A stretch of DNA of 64,000 nucleotides, from assembly GCF_039962115.1 (NCBI RefSeq), contig NZ_JAMPKJ010000009.1, forward strand, positions 62,001 through 126,000, in the 5' to 3' direction. The stretch comes from Funiculus sociatus GB2-C1. Lineage in GTDB: Bacteria > Cyanobacteriota > Cyanobacteriia > Cyanobacteriales > FACHB-T130. A program made the translations under genes and the position numbers. This document shows, one piece after another, positions 42,316 through 51,849 of the stretch (position 1 is its first letter; every line of letters begins with the position of its first letter). The notes under the pieces were generated by a model. That model had not been told where the DNA came from. It did not search any database and saw nothing but the letters and a program-made list of their open reading frames with translations.

Positions 42316-42924
42316 TTACGCTTGCCGTGAGTAGTATTCAACCACCAGCAGTTCGTTGATTTGCAGCGCGATCCATTCGCGCTCAATAACGCCATTCACC
42401 TTACCAGCCAGCTTGGTTTTGTCAAACTCCAAATGGCTTGGCATATTTGCCAAACCTGGATATTCCAGGTTTGCTTGCACTAAACGACGGGATGCGTCAT
42501 TGTCGCGGACACCAATCGCCTCTCCAGCGCGACACTGATAGCTAGGAATATTGACTATGCGACCATTAACCGTCACATGACCGTGATTCACTAACTGACG
42601 CGCCGCAGGGATCGTGGGAGCCATCCCCAAGCGGAAGACGGTGTTATCCAGACGCATCTCCAACAATTGCAGCAATGCTTGACCCGTTGAACCCGTGGCG
42701 CGACGTGCCTTACGCACGTAACGCAGCAGCTGCTTTTCACTCAACCCATAGTTAAAGCGGAGTTTTTGCTTTTCCTCAAGTCGGATAGCATACTCTGAAC
42801 GCTTTTTGCGGGCTTGCCCGTGCTGACCGGGCGGATATGCGCGACGCGGCGACTTGCGGCTTAAACCAGGCAGTTCACCCAAACGACGCACAACTCTGAG
42901 GCGTGGGCCTCTATATCGGGACAT
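42316..42924 (-). CDS. rpsD: 30S ribosomal protein S4
   Basis: S4 is a primary 16S rRNA binder in assembly of the small subunit. The 202-residue protein has the usual start [20 protein letters not shown], the [17 protein letters not shown] segment, the S4 RNA-binding domain ([29 protein letters not shown], about 93-120) and a C-terminal YYSRQA. No zinc-binding Cys quartet is present, as in the C-minus type of S4. It stands alone, not in a ribosomal operon, as usual in cyanobacteria. GAGGAAGG before the ATG at 42924 supports the start. Confidence 0.97.
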   Translation of the reverse strand: MSRYRGPRLRVVRRLGELPGLSRKSPRRAYPPGQHGQARKKRSEYAIRLEEKQKLRFNYGLSEKQLLRYVRKARRATGSTGQALLQLLEMRLDNTVFRLGMAPTIPAARQLVNHGHVTVNGRIVNIPSYQCRAGEAIGVRDNDASRRLVQANLEYPGLANMPSHLEFDKTKLAGKVNGVIEREWIALQINELLVVEYYSRQA

Positions 42925-43241
42925 ATACCTTCCTCTTGGCTATTCTGCTTTAACTTTGCAAAACTTTCATTATACACTCATAAAGAAACTCTAAACCAAA
43001 AAATTTTTTGTGCGTTCCCAGACTGAGCGTGGAAACGCTGATAAGCGAGGCTCTGCCTCGGAAATCTGTTTTAGATGAATTTCAGGTTGATTTATGAAAA
43101 TTTTTCTAATAAGTAAAATAATCTTTCTGTTTCCCGTGCCGGGAAAATATCTAGTTGTAGGGAATCGGAGCCACCCCTTTGCTGTGTTAATAACGCCCTC
43201 GGTGCGTGGCGTTTGAGAAACCTCACCCAAGAAATTAGCTA
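42925..43241. repeat. Spacer with TGCGTTCCCAG palindromic repeat
   Basis: From 43010 to 43070 the words TGCGTTCCCAG, GCGTGGAAACGC and GAGGCTCTGCCTC (palindrome) lie together. TTTGTGCGTTCCCAG also occurs inverted at 63750-63765. These are members of an interspersed repeat family. The minus-strand frame here is not a gene. Confidence 0.6.
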
Positions 43242-43685
43242 CTAGTTAGCTGGTGGCAATTTGACTATGGTCAGCCAGAAGTCTTTTATTGACTGTACCA
43301 CTTGCAGGAACTGTTCAAGGTCAAGAGGCTTGCTGATGAAACAGTTAGCATGGAAATTGTAGCTGTTGAGAATATCTTGCTCGGCTTGCGAGGAGGTGAG
43401 AACTACCACAGGAATATGTTTTAGTTCGTTGTCGCGCTTAATTTCTTCTAGCACTTCAATACCGCTTCGCTTGGGTAAGTTGAGGTCAAGCAAGATAATA
43501 CCGGGACGAATGGCATTTGTATACTTACCTTCTCTTCGTAGGAAAGCTAGCGCCTCAGCACCATCCCTGACAACATTCATGTGATTCCAAACCATACTTT
43601 CTCTAAACGCTTCTTTAGTGAGACGAATATCACCCTCGTTATCTTCAACTAGTAGAATTTCCACTGGTATATCACCCGAATTCAC
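43242..43685 (-). CDS. Response regulator, CheY-like (Rcp1 type)
   Basis: The 147-residue protein is a lone receiver domain with acidic pocket at about 14-15 (EILLVEDNEGD), phosphoacceptor D67 in ILLDLNLPKRSG, Thr/Ser at VVVLTSS, and Lys119 in FISKPL. Extra C-terminal helix residues suggest the Rcp1 type that dimerises and acts with phytochrome-like kinases. Its ATG (43685) is 3 bp downstream of the stop of the multi-PAS kinase, so it is almost surely co-transcribed and translated with it and is the probable phosphate receiver. There is no output domain. Confidence 0.93.
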   Translation of the reverse strand: MNSGDIPVEILLVEDNEGDIRLTKEAFRESMVWNHMNVVRDGAEALAFLRREGKYTNAIRPGIILLDLNLPKRSGIEVLEEIKRDNELKHIPVVVLTSSQAEQDILNSYNFHANCFISKPLDLEQFLQVVQSIKDFWLTIVKLPPAN

Positions 43686-43687
43686 CT

Positions 43688-46600
43688 TTAATGCACTCCT
43701 GTTCGGGGAATTGTAAAGTAAAATACACTTCCCTGCCCCACTTGAGACTCTACCCAGATTTGTCCGCCGTGCCGTTCAACGATTTTTTTGCAGATAGCTA
43801 AACCAATCCCTGTTCCGGGATAAGCTTCGCGAGCGTGTAAGCGTTGAAAAATGACAAAGATGCGATCGCACTCTTGGGGATTTAGACCAATGCCGTTATC
43901 GCGAACTGAGAAGATCCATTCATTCTCTGTTGGCTGGACACCAATGTGAATCCGAGGGGGAGTATCTTGGCGAAACTTGATAGCATTGCCGATCAAGTTC
44001 TGTAACAGTTGACCGAGTTGCGTACTATCTCCCCTAACCGTGGGTAACGGATCGTAAGTGATGATGGCGTTACTTTCATCAATAGCGAATTCCAGATTAG
44101 CGATCGCTTCGTGTAACACATCCTCGCACTCGACGGGATCAAACTCGTTGCCTCGCGTTCCCACTCGCGAATACTCCAGCAAATCTTTAATCAACCTTTG
44201 CATCCGGTTGGCACCATCTACCGCGAATGTAATAAATTCGTCGGCATCTTCATCTAGTTTCCCTTTGTAACGCCGAGACAAAAGCTGGGTATAGCTGGCA
44301 ACCATTCGCAACGGCTCCTGCAAGTCGTGGGAAGCGACATAAGCAAATTCTTCCAGTTCAGCATTGGAGCGGGCTAGTTCTTGTGCCTGTTTAGAAAGTG
44401 TCTCCTCCATCTGCTTACGCTCGGTAATATCGATGATATAGCACACACCTTGATATTCATTTCCTTCGAGAAGAGCGCCACCAATCAGAACCGGGACGCG
44501 CCTGCCATCAGCGCGAATGAATTCCTTCTCGAAAGGTGTACAAATTCCGGTAGCTGCTACCTCTTGGAGTTTTTGCTCATCCAGCGCTTTGTATTCCAGA
44601 GGTGTCATGTCTTTCCAAAGCACTTTCCCGGAAAGCAAATCCTCCCGCGTGTAGCCGATCATCCCCAAAAAAGCATCGTTGGCTTCGGTAACGTTGCCGA
44701 AAACATCCCAGAAGTTGATGCCAATCATGTTGGAATCAACAACCCGCCTAAACCGCGTCTCACTTTCTCGCAGGGCCGACTCCATCTGCTTGCGATCGTG
44801 GATATCTGTAGAAGTTCCGAGCCACTTGACAATCTGCCCATCCTGGTCATGCAGAGGCACTATCCGATTCAGGTGCCAGCGATATTGTCCATCAAGCGAT
44901 CGCTTCAGGCGATGTTCGCCTTCGTAACTTATGCCCCTGCCAACAGCGTGATACCAGTCGCGGCGAATTTGCTGTCGATCATCCGGATGCACCGCAGATA
45001 CCCATTTGTAGCCCAGACTTTCTTGTAGAGTTAAACCAGTATAATCAACCCAGCGCTGATTGAAGTAATCGCAACTACCATCTGGCTGTGCAGAAAACAC
45101 GATCTGTGGCATCGCTTCGGCTAAAGAACGATAGCGTTGCTCGTTTGCCTGAGCCAACTCACGAGCAGCCTGTTCCCGCAACAAAAGGTGGGCGCGTTCT
45201 TCTTCTGAGAGCTTGCGTTCGGTAATGTCCCACCAAGAACCGACAACTTCTATCGGGTTGCCAGCTTCATCCCGCACCAGTTTTAATTCGTCGTGCATCC
45301 AGCGATAGGTACCATCCGGACGTAGGAAGCGGTATTCATGATTATGATGCCCGCGCTCAAATAGGTTTGACAGCCCAGCAAGAATATCCGGTCTATCCTC
45401 CGGGTGAATATGGTTCATCCAGAAGCCGGAATCCTCGATAAATTCCCGCGCTTCATAGCCAAGTTGCGAGATGACGTTCTCGCTAATGAAGGTGGCACCG
45501 TAATCATTTGAAGCCTTGCAGCTATAGATTACAGCTGGGCTAGAAGTGAGTAGATGTTGTAGTCGCTCCTCGGCTATCTGGCGCTCAAGGATTTCAATTT
45601 TTAAGTGTTCATTAGCCAGCGTTAGCTCAGATGTACGCTCTTTTACTCTGCTCTCAAGCTCTGCATTCAGTTTTTGTAAAGCTTCCTCGGCTTGTTTGCG
45701 CTGGGTGATGTCGGTGGAAATGCCACAAACGGCATAAGGGACACCACTAGAGTCATAAAGGGGAAATTTGATGGAAAGATAAGTGTGTATCCCGTCGTCA
45801 AGAGGAACACTTTCTTCAATCTCTAAAGAAGTTGTGGCTTGAAGTACATTCAAGTTATTTTCGGCAAATCTATCGGCTATCTCCAATGGCCAAATGTCGT
45901 ACAGGCTTTTACCTACAATCTGCTCTTTAGGAACCCGGAACAATTCTTCATACCTGCGATTGACCAACTGGTATTTATTCTGAGTATCAGTTAAGTAAAT
46001 GAACGCTGGGGAGTTATCTAAAATTGCCTGTAGGCGCTGTTGGCTTTCTCTCAGTTCCTCCTGAGCCTTTTTACTCTCAGTGATGTCGCTGCCAATTCCC
46101 AGAAACCCGGTGATGTTCCCCTCTGCGTCGTGTAAAGCTGTCACCGACAGCAGCATTCTAGAACGGCGGCCATCTTTACAGATATAAGTCCACTCCTGCT
46201 CGTCTGTTTCTCCGAGACGAGCTTTGGCAATAAGAACCTCGAATAATGGGAACTGCTCCGCTTGTTCCCCAAGCAAGAGCGATCGCTGCTTTAATTCCTC
46301 TGTATCATGAAATATGGCGGGGGTTGTTTTCCCCACTACTTCTTCGGCAGCATATCCTAATAAGGCTTCAGCCGCTCGATTAAAGGTAAGAATTGTGCCA
46401 TCTACTGAAGTAGAAATAATTGTGTAATTGGCACCATCTAAAATTGCCCGTTGCAGGCTGGTTGTCCTTTGCAAAGCCGCTTCCGCTGCTTTACGTTCTT
46501 GTATTTGCTCTTGCAAATCTGCATTAGCTAATGCTAGTTCTGCCGTTCTTTCTTGAACGCGAATTTCTAATTCTTCGGTGGCTTTTCGCAACGCTGACTC

Positions 46601-48028
46601 TACTTGTTGGCGATCGCTAATATCTTCGGCAATGCCGACAATACGGTAAACTTGCCCTTGGGCATTACGAATGGGGAAAGCGCGATCGCGTATCCAGCAT
46701 TGTTGACCGTTTGGCTGAATAATCCGGTATTGTTCATCATACTCGCCTGAAGCTTGTTTGGCGAAATCAGCGAGGATGCGATCGCGATCTTCCTCATGGA
46801 TAGCATCCACAAAAGATTTAGGTTGCTCGTAAAGACTCTCTCGCGTGCGTCCCCAAATTTCTTCGTATGCAGGATTAATGTAGATTATCTTGTTCTTATC
46901 CGGGTCACTCATCCAGAATACTTCCCGGATATTATTAGTAATCTGACGGAAGCGTTCTTCACTCTCCTGTAGCGCCACTAAAGCTTGTTGACGTTCGACG
47001 ATTTCACTTGCTAATTGTTCGTTAGAGCGTTTCAATTCTGTCATGTTATGCTCGATTCGCTCCTCCAGTTCTGCATTGAGTTGGCGAAGTTCCTCTTCTG
47101 CTTTTTGCCGCTGCTCGTCTATAGTATTTAATGATTTGGCATTTCCCCAAATCAAAATACTAAAAATCACCAGATTCATCACTCCAATTACTGTAAATCC
47201 TTCTTCGGCATTAACCTTATCGTGACGATAACCGACGAGGATAAACCACGATAAGATTGGCGGAATCAGAATTACAGCTAAAGATAAACGCCTCGCCATC
47301 ATGCCGCCAGCGTTATTGCTGGTGATGACCGCCATCAATCCTTTGTCCGGACAAGCAAATAAAATCCCGATACTCAACAGCATGAACGCGATCGCACTGT
47401 GCAGCGCTATTTTGGTGTAGACACTAATTCCGTAAAATGAGGAAATGCCATATAAATACCCCAAAAAAGCCAGCCATCCGACTAAAAAAGCCGCGATGCT
47501 CAACATCTGAGCAAAATGATAATTGGGACGTTTTCTTAATAGTAATATCTGGGAAACGCCAAGAATGAGAAAATTTAGAGCTGTATTAAATGCCATCCTG
47601 CCTGGAGGGAAACTGTGAATGGCATTAATTGAGTCTTTTATCAGTAATTTATCGATACCGAAGTCTACGCTAAACCCATATTGTATCAACGTCAATAAAC
47701 CAATTAAAGCAACGATAAAAGGTAAAACTAAATGATAAATCGGGACTCTTGAATCTTGACTATTAACTTTTGAAAATTCGCCAATTTCCAGTTTATTCAT
47801 TTTTACCTTTCGCCTCTTGCCTTCTTTATACAGGGAAGCACCTGCGAGGATAAACAAAAGTGCTGCGTTGGCTTTCATTGTCACAAATCCCGGAAAAACG
47901 CTCTTGAGGATGGTAATGTCAAAAATCCATCCGATTATGACAAGACAGCCAATTGCAAATACAATAATACTGGCAGATTGAGAGATTGATTGCAGGTATT
48001 TGCTCAGACGCAAGTTAGTTTGCTGCAT
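43688..48028 (-). CDS. Giant multi-PAS sensor histidine kinase
   Basis: The 1446-residue membrane kinase starts with about eight membrane helices (residues 15-310; LKSVFPGFVTMKANAALLFIL lies in the first part), then coiled coils and six PAS/PAC repeats between about 350 and 1190 (each with ITERK-type PAC ends such as DISDRQQVE, DITESKKAQ and DITERKLSE). The kinase core is at the end: phosphoacceptor His in ASHDLQEPLRMVASY at about 1230, N-box LIGNAIKF, G1 VRDNGIGLNP and G2 GTGIGLAI. This is the HWE-independent type typical of Cph1-like kinases. A response regulator follows 3 bp later. The signal sensed is unknown. Confidence 0.92.
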   Translation of the reverse strand: MQQTNLRLSKYLQSISQSASIIVFAIGCLVIIGWIFDITILKSVFPGFVTMKANAALLFILAGASLYKEGKRRKVKMNKLEIGEFSKVNSQDSRVPIYHLVLPFIVALIGLLTLIQYGFSVDFGIDKLLIKDSINAIHSFPPGRMAFNTALNFLILGVSQILLLRKRPNYHFAQMLSIAAFLVGWLAFLGYLYGISSFYGISVYTKIALHSAIAFMLLSIGILFACPDKGLMAVITSNNAGGMMARRLSLAVILIPPILSWFILVGYRHDKVNAEEGFTVIGVMNLVIFSILIWGNAKSLNTIDEQRQKAEEELRQLNAELEERIEHNMTELKRSNEQLASEIVERQQALVALQESEERFRQITNNIREVFWMSDPDKNKIIYINPAYEEIWGRTRESLYEQPKSFVDAIHEEDRDRILADFAKQASGEYDEQYRIIQPNGQQCWIRDRAFPIRNAQGQVYRIVGIAEDISDRQQVESALRKATEELEIRVQERTAELALANADLQEQIQERKAAEAALQRTTSLQRAILDGANYTIISTSVDGTILTFNRAAEALLGYAAEEVVGKTTPAIFHDTEELKQRSLLLGEQAEQFPLFEVLIAKARLGETDEQEWTYICKDGRRSRMLLSVTALHDAEGNITGFLGIGSDITESKKAQEELRESQQRLQAILDNSPAFIYLTDTQNKYQLVNRRYEELFRVPKEQIVGKSLYDIWPLEIADRFAENNLNVLQATTSLEIEESVPLDDGIHTYLSIKFPLYDSSGVPYAVCGISTDITQRKQAEEALQKLNAELESRVKERTSELTLANEHLKIEILERQIAEERLQHLLTSSPAVIYSCKASNDYGATFISENVISQLGYEAREFIEDSGFWMNHIHPEDRPDILAGLSNLFERGHHNHEYRFLRPDGTYRWMHDELKLVRDEAGNPIEVVGSWWDITERKLSEEERAHLLLREQAARELAQANEQRYRSLAEAMPQIVFSAQPDGSCDYFNQRWVDYTGLTLQESLGYKWVSAVHPDDRQQIRRDWYHAVGRGISYEGEHRLKRSLDGQYRWHLNRIVPLHDQDGQIVKWLGTSTDIHDRKQMESALRESETRFRRVVDSNMIGINFWDVFGNVTEANDAFLGMIGYTREDLLSGKVLWKDMTPLEYKALDEQKLQEVAATGICTPFEKEFIRADGRRVPVLIGGALLEGNEYQGVCYIIDITERKQMEETLSKQAQELARSNAELEEFAYVASHDLQEPLRMVASYTQLLSRRYKGKLDEDADEFITFAVDGANRMQRLIKDLLEYSRVGTRGNEFDPVECEDVLHEAIANLEFAIDESNAIITYDPLPTVRGDSTQLGQLLQNLIGNAIKFRQDTPPRIHIGVQPTENEWIFSVRDNGIGLNPQECDRIFVIFQRLHAREAYPGTGIGLAICKKIVERHGGQIWVESQVGQGSVFYFTIPRTGVH

Positions 48029-48376
48029 AATTTTGGGTTGGCTTTGATAGTGTATGTTGTTAGTTTTAAGTTGTTATAGAAATGCTTGCCGGAGTTGGAG
48101 AAAATAATGAACCGCAAAGAACGCAAAGAGCGCCAAGGAAGAGAAAGAAGAGAGACAGACGATTTTATGGAGGATTTAGGATTGTTATAAGTAGATGGAT
48201 ATAATTATTATGGGTACGACGCGAGCGTTACCTATCAAACCCCAGTCAATGTTGGGTTTCGTTCCTCAAGCATTCCCTATATCAGATGTTTAGTTTAATT
48301 ATGTCTACATACTTAGTTATTTTTCTAATAAGAAGTGATCCTAATCACTGACAATTGATGAATTGACTAAAAAATA
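48029..48376. other. Spacer upstream of the giant kinase and BtuF-like genes
   Basis: This 348-bp spacer carries the promoters of two divergent genes. Near 48108-48160 lies AACCGCAAAGAACGCAAAG and purine-rich words common in cyanobacterial interspersed repeats. No riboswitch consensus (cobalamin or other) was recognised before the BtuF-like gene. Confidence 0.45.
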
Positions 48377-49303
48377 ATGAAACAAAAAGAATTGAAACTT
48401 GTCTCTCTTATTCCGAGTGCTACCGAAATTTTAGCGATATTGGGGCTGACTGATGCTATTGTTGGGCGATCGCATGAATGCGACTATCCAAGAGAAATCC
48501 AAAATCTACCTGTCTGTACTCAGCCTAAATTTAATCCTGAAGGCAGCAGTCCAGAAATTCACGATCGCGTTACGGATTTGTTGCAATCGGCTCTGAGTGT
48601 CTATAAAGTTGAAACCGACATTCTAGAACAGCTGCAACCTACGCACATTGTTACTCAAGCTCAATGTGAAGTGTGTGCTGTTAGTCTGGCAGAAGTTGAG
48701 AAAGCTGTTGCCAGTCTTACCCATAGTCAGGCGCAAATTATTTCGTTACAGCCCAATTTCTTGAGCGATGTCTGGGATGATATTGCCAGAGTTGCTGCGG
48801 CTTTGGGGGTGGAATCGCAACCAGTTCTGACTGGGTTACAATCTCGGATTGATGGTTGTGTGGAAAAGACGCGATCGCTATCCTTAACAACTCGTCCCAC
48901 TGTTGCTTGTATCGAGTGGATCGATCCATTGATGGCGGCGGGAAATTGGATTCCAGAATTAGTCAAAATGGCGGGAGGAGAATCGCTGTTTGGTGTTGCG
49001 GGAGAGCATTCTCCGTGGTTGAAGTGGGAAGAGATGGCGATCGCAAACCCTGCCATAATTATCTTCATGCCCTGTGGTTTCGACTTAAGCCGCACCCGTT
49101 CTGAAGCAATTGAGGTAATTCAGCGTCCCGAATGGCAAAGCTTGCAAGCTGTACAAACTGGCAGAATCTATCTTACCGATGGCAACGCCTACTTCAACCG
49201 TCCCGGCCCTAGATTAGTAGACTCTTTGGAGATATTAGCCGAAATTATCCATCCAGACATCTTCCACTTCGGATATCAAGGCACTGGATGGGAGTTTTTG
49301 TAA
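48377..49303 (+). CDS. BtuF-like cobalamin-binding protein without signal peptide
   Basis: The 308-residue protein has the helical-backbone substrate-binding fold of class III binding proteins (FepB/BtuF): VSLIPSATEILAILG at the start, GRSHECDYP, VTQAQCEVCAVSL, and later LVKMAGGESLFG and RPGPRLVDSLEILAEIIHP. It resembles BtuF, the cobalamin-binding partner of BtuCD. Yet there is no signal peptide or lipobox, so it appears cytoplasmic. No ABC transporter genes flank it. It may bind corrinoids or act in another task. A strong terminator follows. Confidence 0.85.
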   Translation: MKQKELKLVSLIPSATEILAILGLTDAIVGRSHECDYPREIQNLPVCTQPKFNPEGSSPEIHDRVTDLLQSALSVYKVETDILEQLQPTHIVTQAQCEVCAVSLAEVEKAVASLTHSQAQIISLQPNFLSDVWDDIARVAAALGVESQPVLTGLQSRIDGCVEKTRSLSLTTRPTVACIEWIDPLMAAGNWIPELVKMAGGESLFGVAGEHSPWLKWEEMAIANPAIIIFMPCGFDLSRTRSEAIEVIQRPEWQSLQAVQTGRIYLTDGNAYFNRPGPRLVDSLEILAEIIHPDIFHFGYQGTGWEFL

Positions 49304-49742
49304 CCTTTTTAATCTTCTTGAGAATCCCCGAAATAGCATTTCGGGGATTTTTCGTTTACGAAGCCGACTTGAATGTGTAGATTTTCTCGCTACACATTCG
49401 ATTCATTGGGAAATTGAATGCGATCGCACAGCCATAAAACAACTTTGTGGGATTAAAAGATTTCTGGTAAGTTCTAGCTTTGTGGATAGCCTGCTTTAAT
49501 AATTCATATAAAAAATTCTGTATCTAAATATACAATTTTTATTTAAATCATGACATCTATCAAGTTATCCTGACATTAACAAATAGCTTCTACACCTGCA
49601 AAACTTGTGAGTTCTAGAGTTGGGAAGGCATTCCAAGCTTTCACCAGGCTATTGCCTTTGGTTGCTGGCGTTGGCACTCCAGCTAAGTTCTCAGATTTTA
49701 GTCGTCTGTGAAATGTGATGTGAGTTGAAATCTCCCAAATCA
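49304..49742 (+). other. Spacer between the BtuF-like gene and the MFS gene
   Basis: Apart from the terminator at 49323-49352, this 439-bp spacer is AT-rich and holds no supported gene. AATTTTTATTTAAATCATGACATC around 49535 might be promoter-like; I cannot place a start site. Confidence 0.4.
49323..49352 (+). terminator. Rho-independent terminator after the BtuF-like gene
   Basis: AATCCCCGAAAT (49323-49334) and ATTTCGGGGATT (49338-49349) form a 12-bp stem with a 3-nt loop, followed by Ts. It lies 20 bp past the stop. Confidence 0.93.
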
Positions 49743-50993
49743 ATGCCGAAATCCAAAGAATCTTTTAATCACTTACCCCATACCGAATCAGCCGATCTCG
49801 GGATTCGCCTAAAGCAGCATAAAGACCTGTTTTTATTGCTTTCAATCGCGGCGGGGCTAATTTTTCTACAGGGGTACATGATTGCTCCCCTGATTCCACG
49901 TTTGGCTGAAGTTTTTAATGTTCCGGTTCAGGAAATCGGCTTTATCGTTCCAGCCTATATGCTGTCCTATGCACTGATGGCATTATTCTTCGGCCTCCTG
50001 TCCGATCGCTTTGGTCGATGGTCTATTATTCGCATCTCGCTTGCTCTTTTTGTCATTTGCACTGCTTTAACTGCCACCGCTCAAACTGCTTCGCAGATGG
50101 CAACCTGGCGGCTATTAACCGGGATTGGAGCAAGTGGTGTGATTCCTCTTACCTTCGCCTTAATTGGCGATTTATTCCCGTTTAATCAGCGAGGTGGCAA
50201 GCTAGGATTGGTGTTTGCAGCAATGGAAGGGGGAATGGCAGCAGGCTCTGCGGGGGGAGCGATTCTTGAGCCATTTGTCGGTTGGCGATCGCTCTTTATA
50301 GGTACTGCTGTGCTTGCTGCTGTTGTCCTTTGGCGGCTTCATCCTTACGGCTCTTTATTTGATACACCAAAAGTCACGAAATTACCGACTATTCGCCAAA
50401 TATTTAGGGGATACAGCCAGATATTAGCCACCTTTCGGGGAAAACGTACATATATTTATGTTCTGTGGAATGGTATTTACCACTCTGGGGTATATACATG
50501 GCTAGGGTTGTATTTATCGCAACGGTACAACATGGATGCCTTGAGCATTGGTTTAAACATTCTTGGGTACGGCATTCCCGGATTATTGCTGAGTTCTCTA
50601 ATTGGTCAAGCCGTGGATCGGTGGGGACGGCGTTGGCTAGTTCCAGCCGGGTTGGTCATGGCTGCTCTGGCTGGGATTGGAATGATTTTTGAGATTCCGC
50701 CAATCGGAACGACGATCGCAGTTCTTATTTTGTCTTTAGGGTATGACCTGACTCAACCGTTGTTTGTCGGAATTGTGACCGATCTCGGAGATGACAACAA
50801 TTTGGGGCAAACGATGGGACTGAAGGTATTTACTCTCTTTACTGGATTTGGTGTAGGCAGTTTCATATTTGGAGAGCTACTGCGCTTTGGATTTGGGCCT
50901 TCTCTTGCGATCTTTGGTGGCATTCAGTTGATAGCTGGTTTGATCGCAGTCCCACTATTCTGGCAGGAAGTCCCCTCTCGATTACGGGGTTAG
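49743..50993 (+). CDS. Major facilitator superfamily transporter
   Basis: The 416-residue protein has twelve predicted membrane helices after a soluble N-terminal stretch of about 28 residues. MFS hallmarks are present: FFGLLSDRFGRWSIIRISLA (motif A, loop 2-3) and the related GQAVDRWGRRWL in the second half. The inner cavity residues fit drug or sugar-type exporters (DHA1-like), but the substrate cannot be told. The start is taken at the ATG 49743; a TTG at 49725 would add six residues. No regulator gene is adjacent. A MITE-like element lies just downstream. Confidence 0.85.
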   Translation: MPKSKESFNHLPHTESADLGIRLKQHKDLFLLLSIAAGLIFLQGYMIAPLIPRLAEVFNVPVQEIGFIVPAYMLSYALMALFFGLLSDRFGRWSIIRISLALFVICTALTATAQTASQMATWRLLTGIGASGVIPLTFALIGDLFPFNQRGGKLGLVFAAMEGGMAAGSAGGAILEPFVGWRSLFIGTAVLAAVVLWRLHPYGSLFDTPKVTKLPTIRQIFRGYSQILATFRGKRTYIYVLWNGIYHSGVYTWLGLYLSQRYNMDALSIGLNILGYGIPGLLLSSLIGQAVDRWGRRWLVPAGLVMAALAGIGMIFEIPPIGTTIAVLILSLGYDLTQPLFVGIVTDLGDDNNLGQTMGLKVFTLFTGFGVGSFIFGELLRFGFGPSLAIFGGIQLIAGLIAVPLFWQEVPSRLRG

Positions 50994-51060
50994 CCACTGT
51001 TGCCCAAACCAATGTTGCCTACATCAATACTGCTCAAATCAATGCGATTAGTGCTGGTAA

Positions 51061-51177
51061 GAGGATGTCTGAAAAGTCATAATCGAGACGCTTAGAGGGT
51101 GGAGATTCCCTTAAATCCCTCTGAACAAAGGGTGCTGGGGGGATCAAGCTAATTTTTGACACTTCTCAGACATCCTC
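51061..51177. mobile_element. 117-bp MITE-like element with 17-bp terminal inverted repeats
   Basis: GAGGATGTCTGAAAAGT (51061-51077) and ACTTCTCAGACATCCTC (51161-51177) are inverted ends with one mismatch. Both sides are flanked by TAA (51058-51060 and 51178-51180), a possible 3-bp target duplication as seen with some IS5-type elements. The interior is non-coding and contains CCCTTAAATCCCTC. No transposase is present. Confidence 0.8.
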
Positions 51178-51212
51178 TAAGATTTTAGTATGTTTGAGGA
51201 AAGGGAGGGAGT

Positions 51213-51839
51213 GTGGAACAACACGAGCATCTGACAATTGCGGAGTACCAGGCGACGGCGGAATCTTTCCGGGATGGAACTTGGGATCACGATGTCTCTC
51301 AAAATCGCGATGCTCTGGTAGCGGCTATGCCTAAGATACCTGGTAAGATACTCGACTTAGGCTGTGGGCCTGGGCGTGACTTGGTTGCTTTTAAGCGTCA
51401 GGGGCATACGGTGATTGGTTTGGATGCCACACCAGCGTTTGTGGAGATGGCGCAACAGGCGGCAGATTGTGAGGTTTGGCAACAGTCGTTTCTCCGGCTT
51501 GAGTTACCTCCAGAAACTTTTGATGGCATTTTTGCCAATGCTTCTTTGCTTCACGTTCCCCGTGCGGAAATGGTTAGGGTGTTGAAAGATTTGCATCAAA
51601 CACTTGTTCCTGGCGGCGCAATTGTTATTTCTATTTGTCGCGGCGATGATGAGGGTTATAGCGTTCGTCCAACTGGTTATCGTTATGTTGTTGGTTGGGA
51701 ATATGAAACTTTAACTGCTTGTCTAGAAAAAGCTGATTTTGAAATTTTGCACCACTACTATCGTCCGCCTGGTTTGCCCTGCGAGGCTCAATCTTGGCTG
51801 GTGATGGTGGCAAGAAGAAAAGTTTTGAGTTGTTTGTAG
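51213..51839 (+). CDS. Class I SAM-dependent methyltransferase
   Basis: The 208-residue protein has the Rossmann-like methyltransferase motifs: motif I ILDLGCGPGRDLVAF (about 43-57), a GLDATPAFVEMAQQA strand with the acidic residue that holds SAM, FDGIFANASLLHV (motif II region) and LVPGGAIVISICRG. It acts on a small molecule of unknown nature. The start is GTG 51213, with GGAGGG upstream. The stop is 10 bp before the next gene's ATG, so the two form a small operon with an NAD(P)-binding protein. Confidence 0.88.
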   Translation: MEQHEHLTIAEYQATAESFRDGTWDHDVSQNRDALVAAMPKIPGKILDLGCGPGRDLVAFKRQGHTVIGLDATPAFVEMAQQAADCEVWQQSFLRLELPPETFDGIFANASLLHVPRAEMVRVLKDLHQTLVPGGAIVISICRGDDEGYSVRPTGYRYVVGWEYETLTACLEKADFEILHHYYRPPGLPCEAQSWLVMVARRKVLSCL

Positions 51840-51849
51840 GAATTTGCAG

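Noticed and set aside
42991-43230. Minus-strand frame of 79 codons
   Set aside because: It runs through an interspersed palindromic repeat and has no support as a protein.
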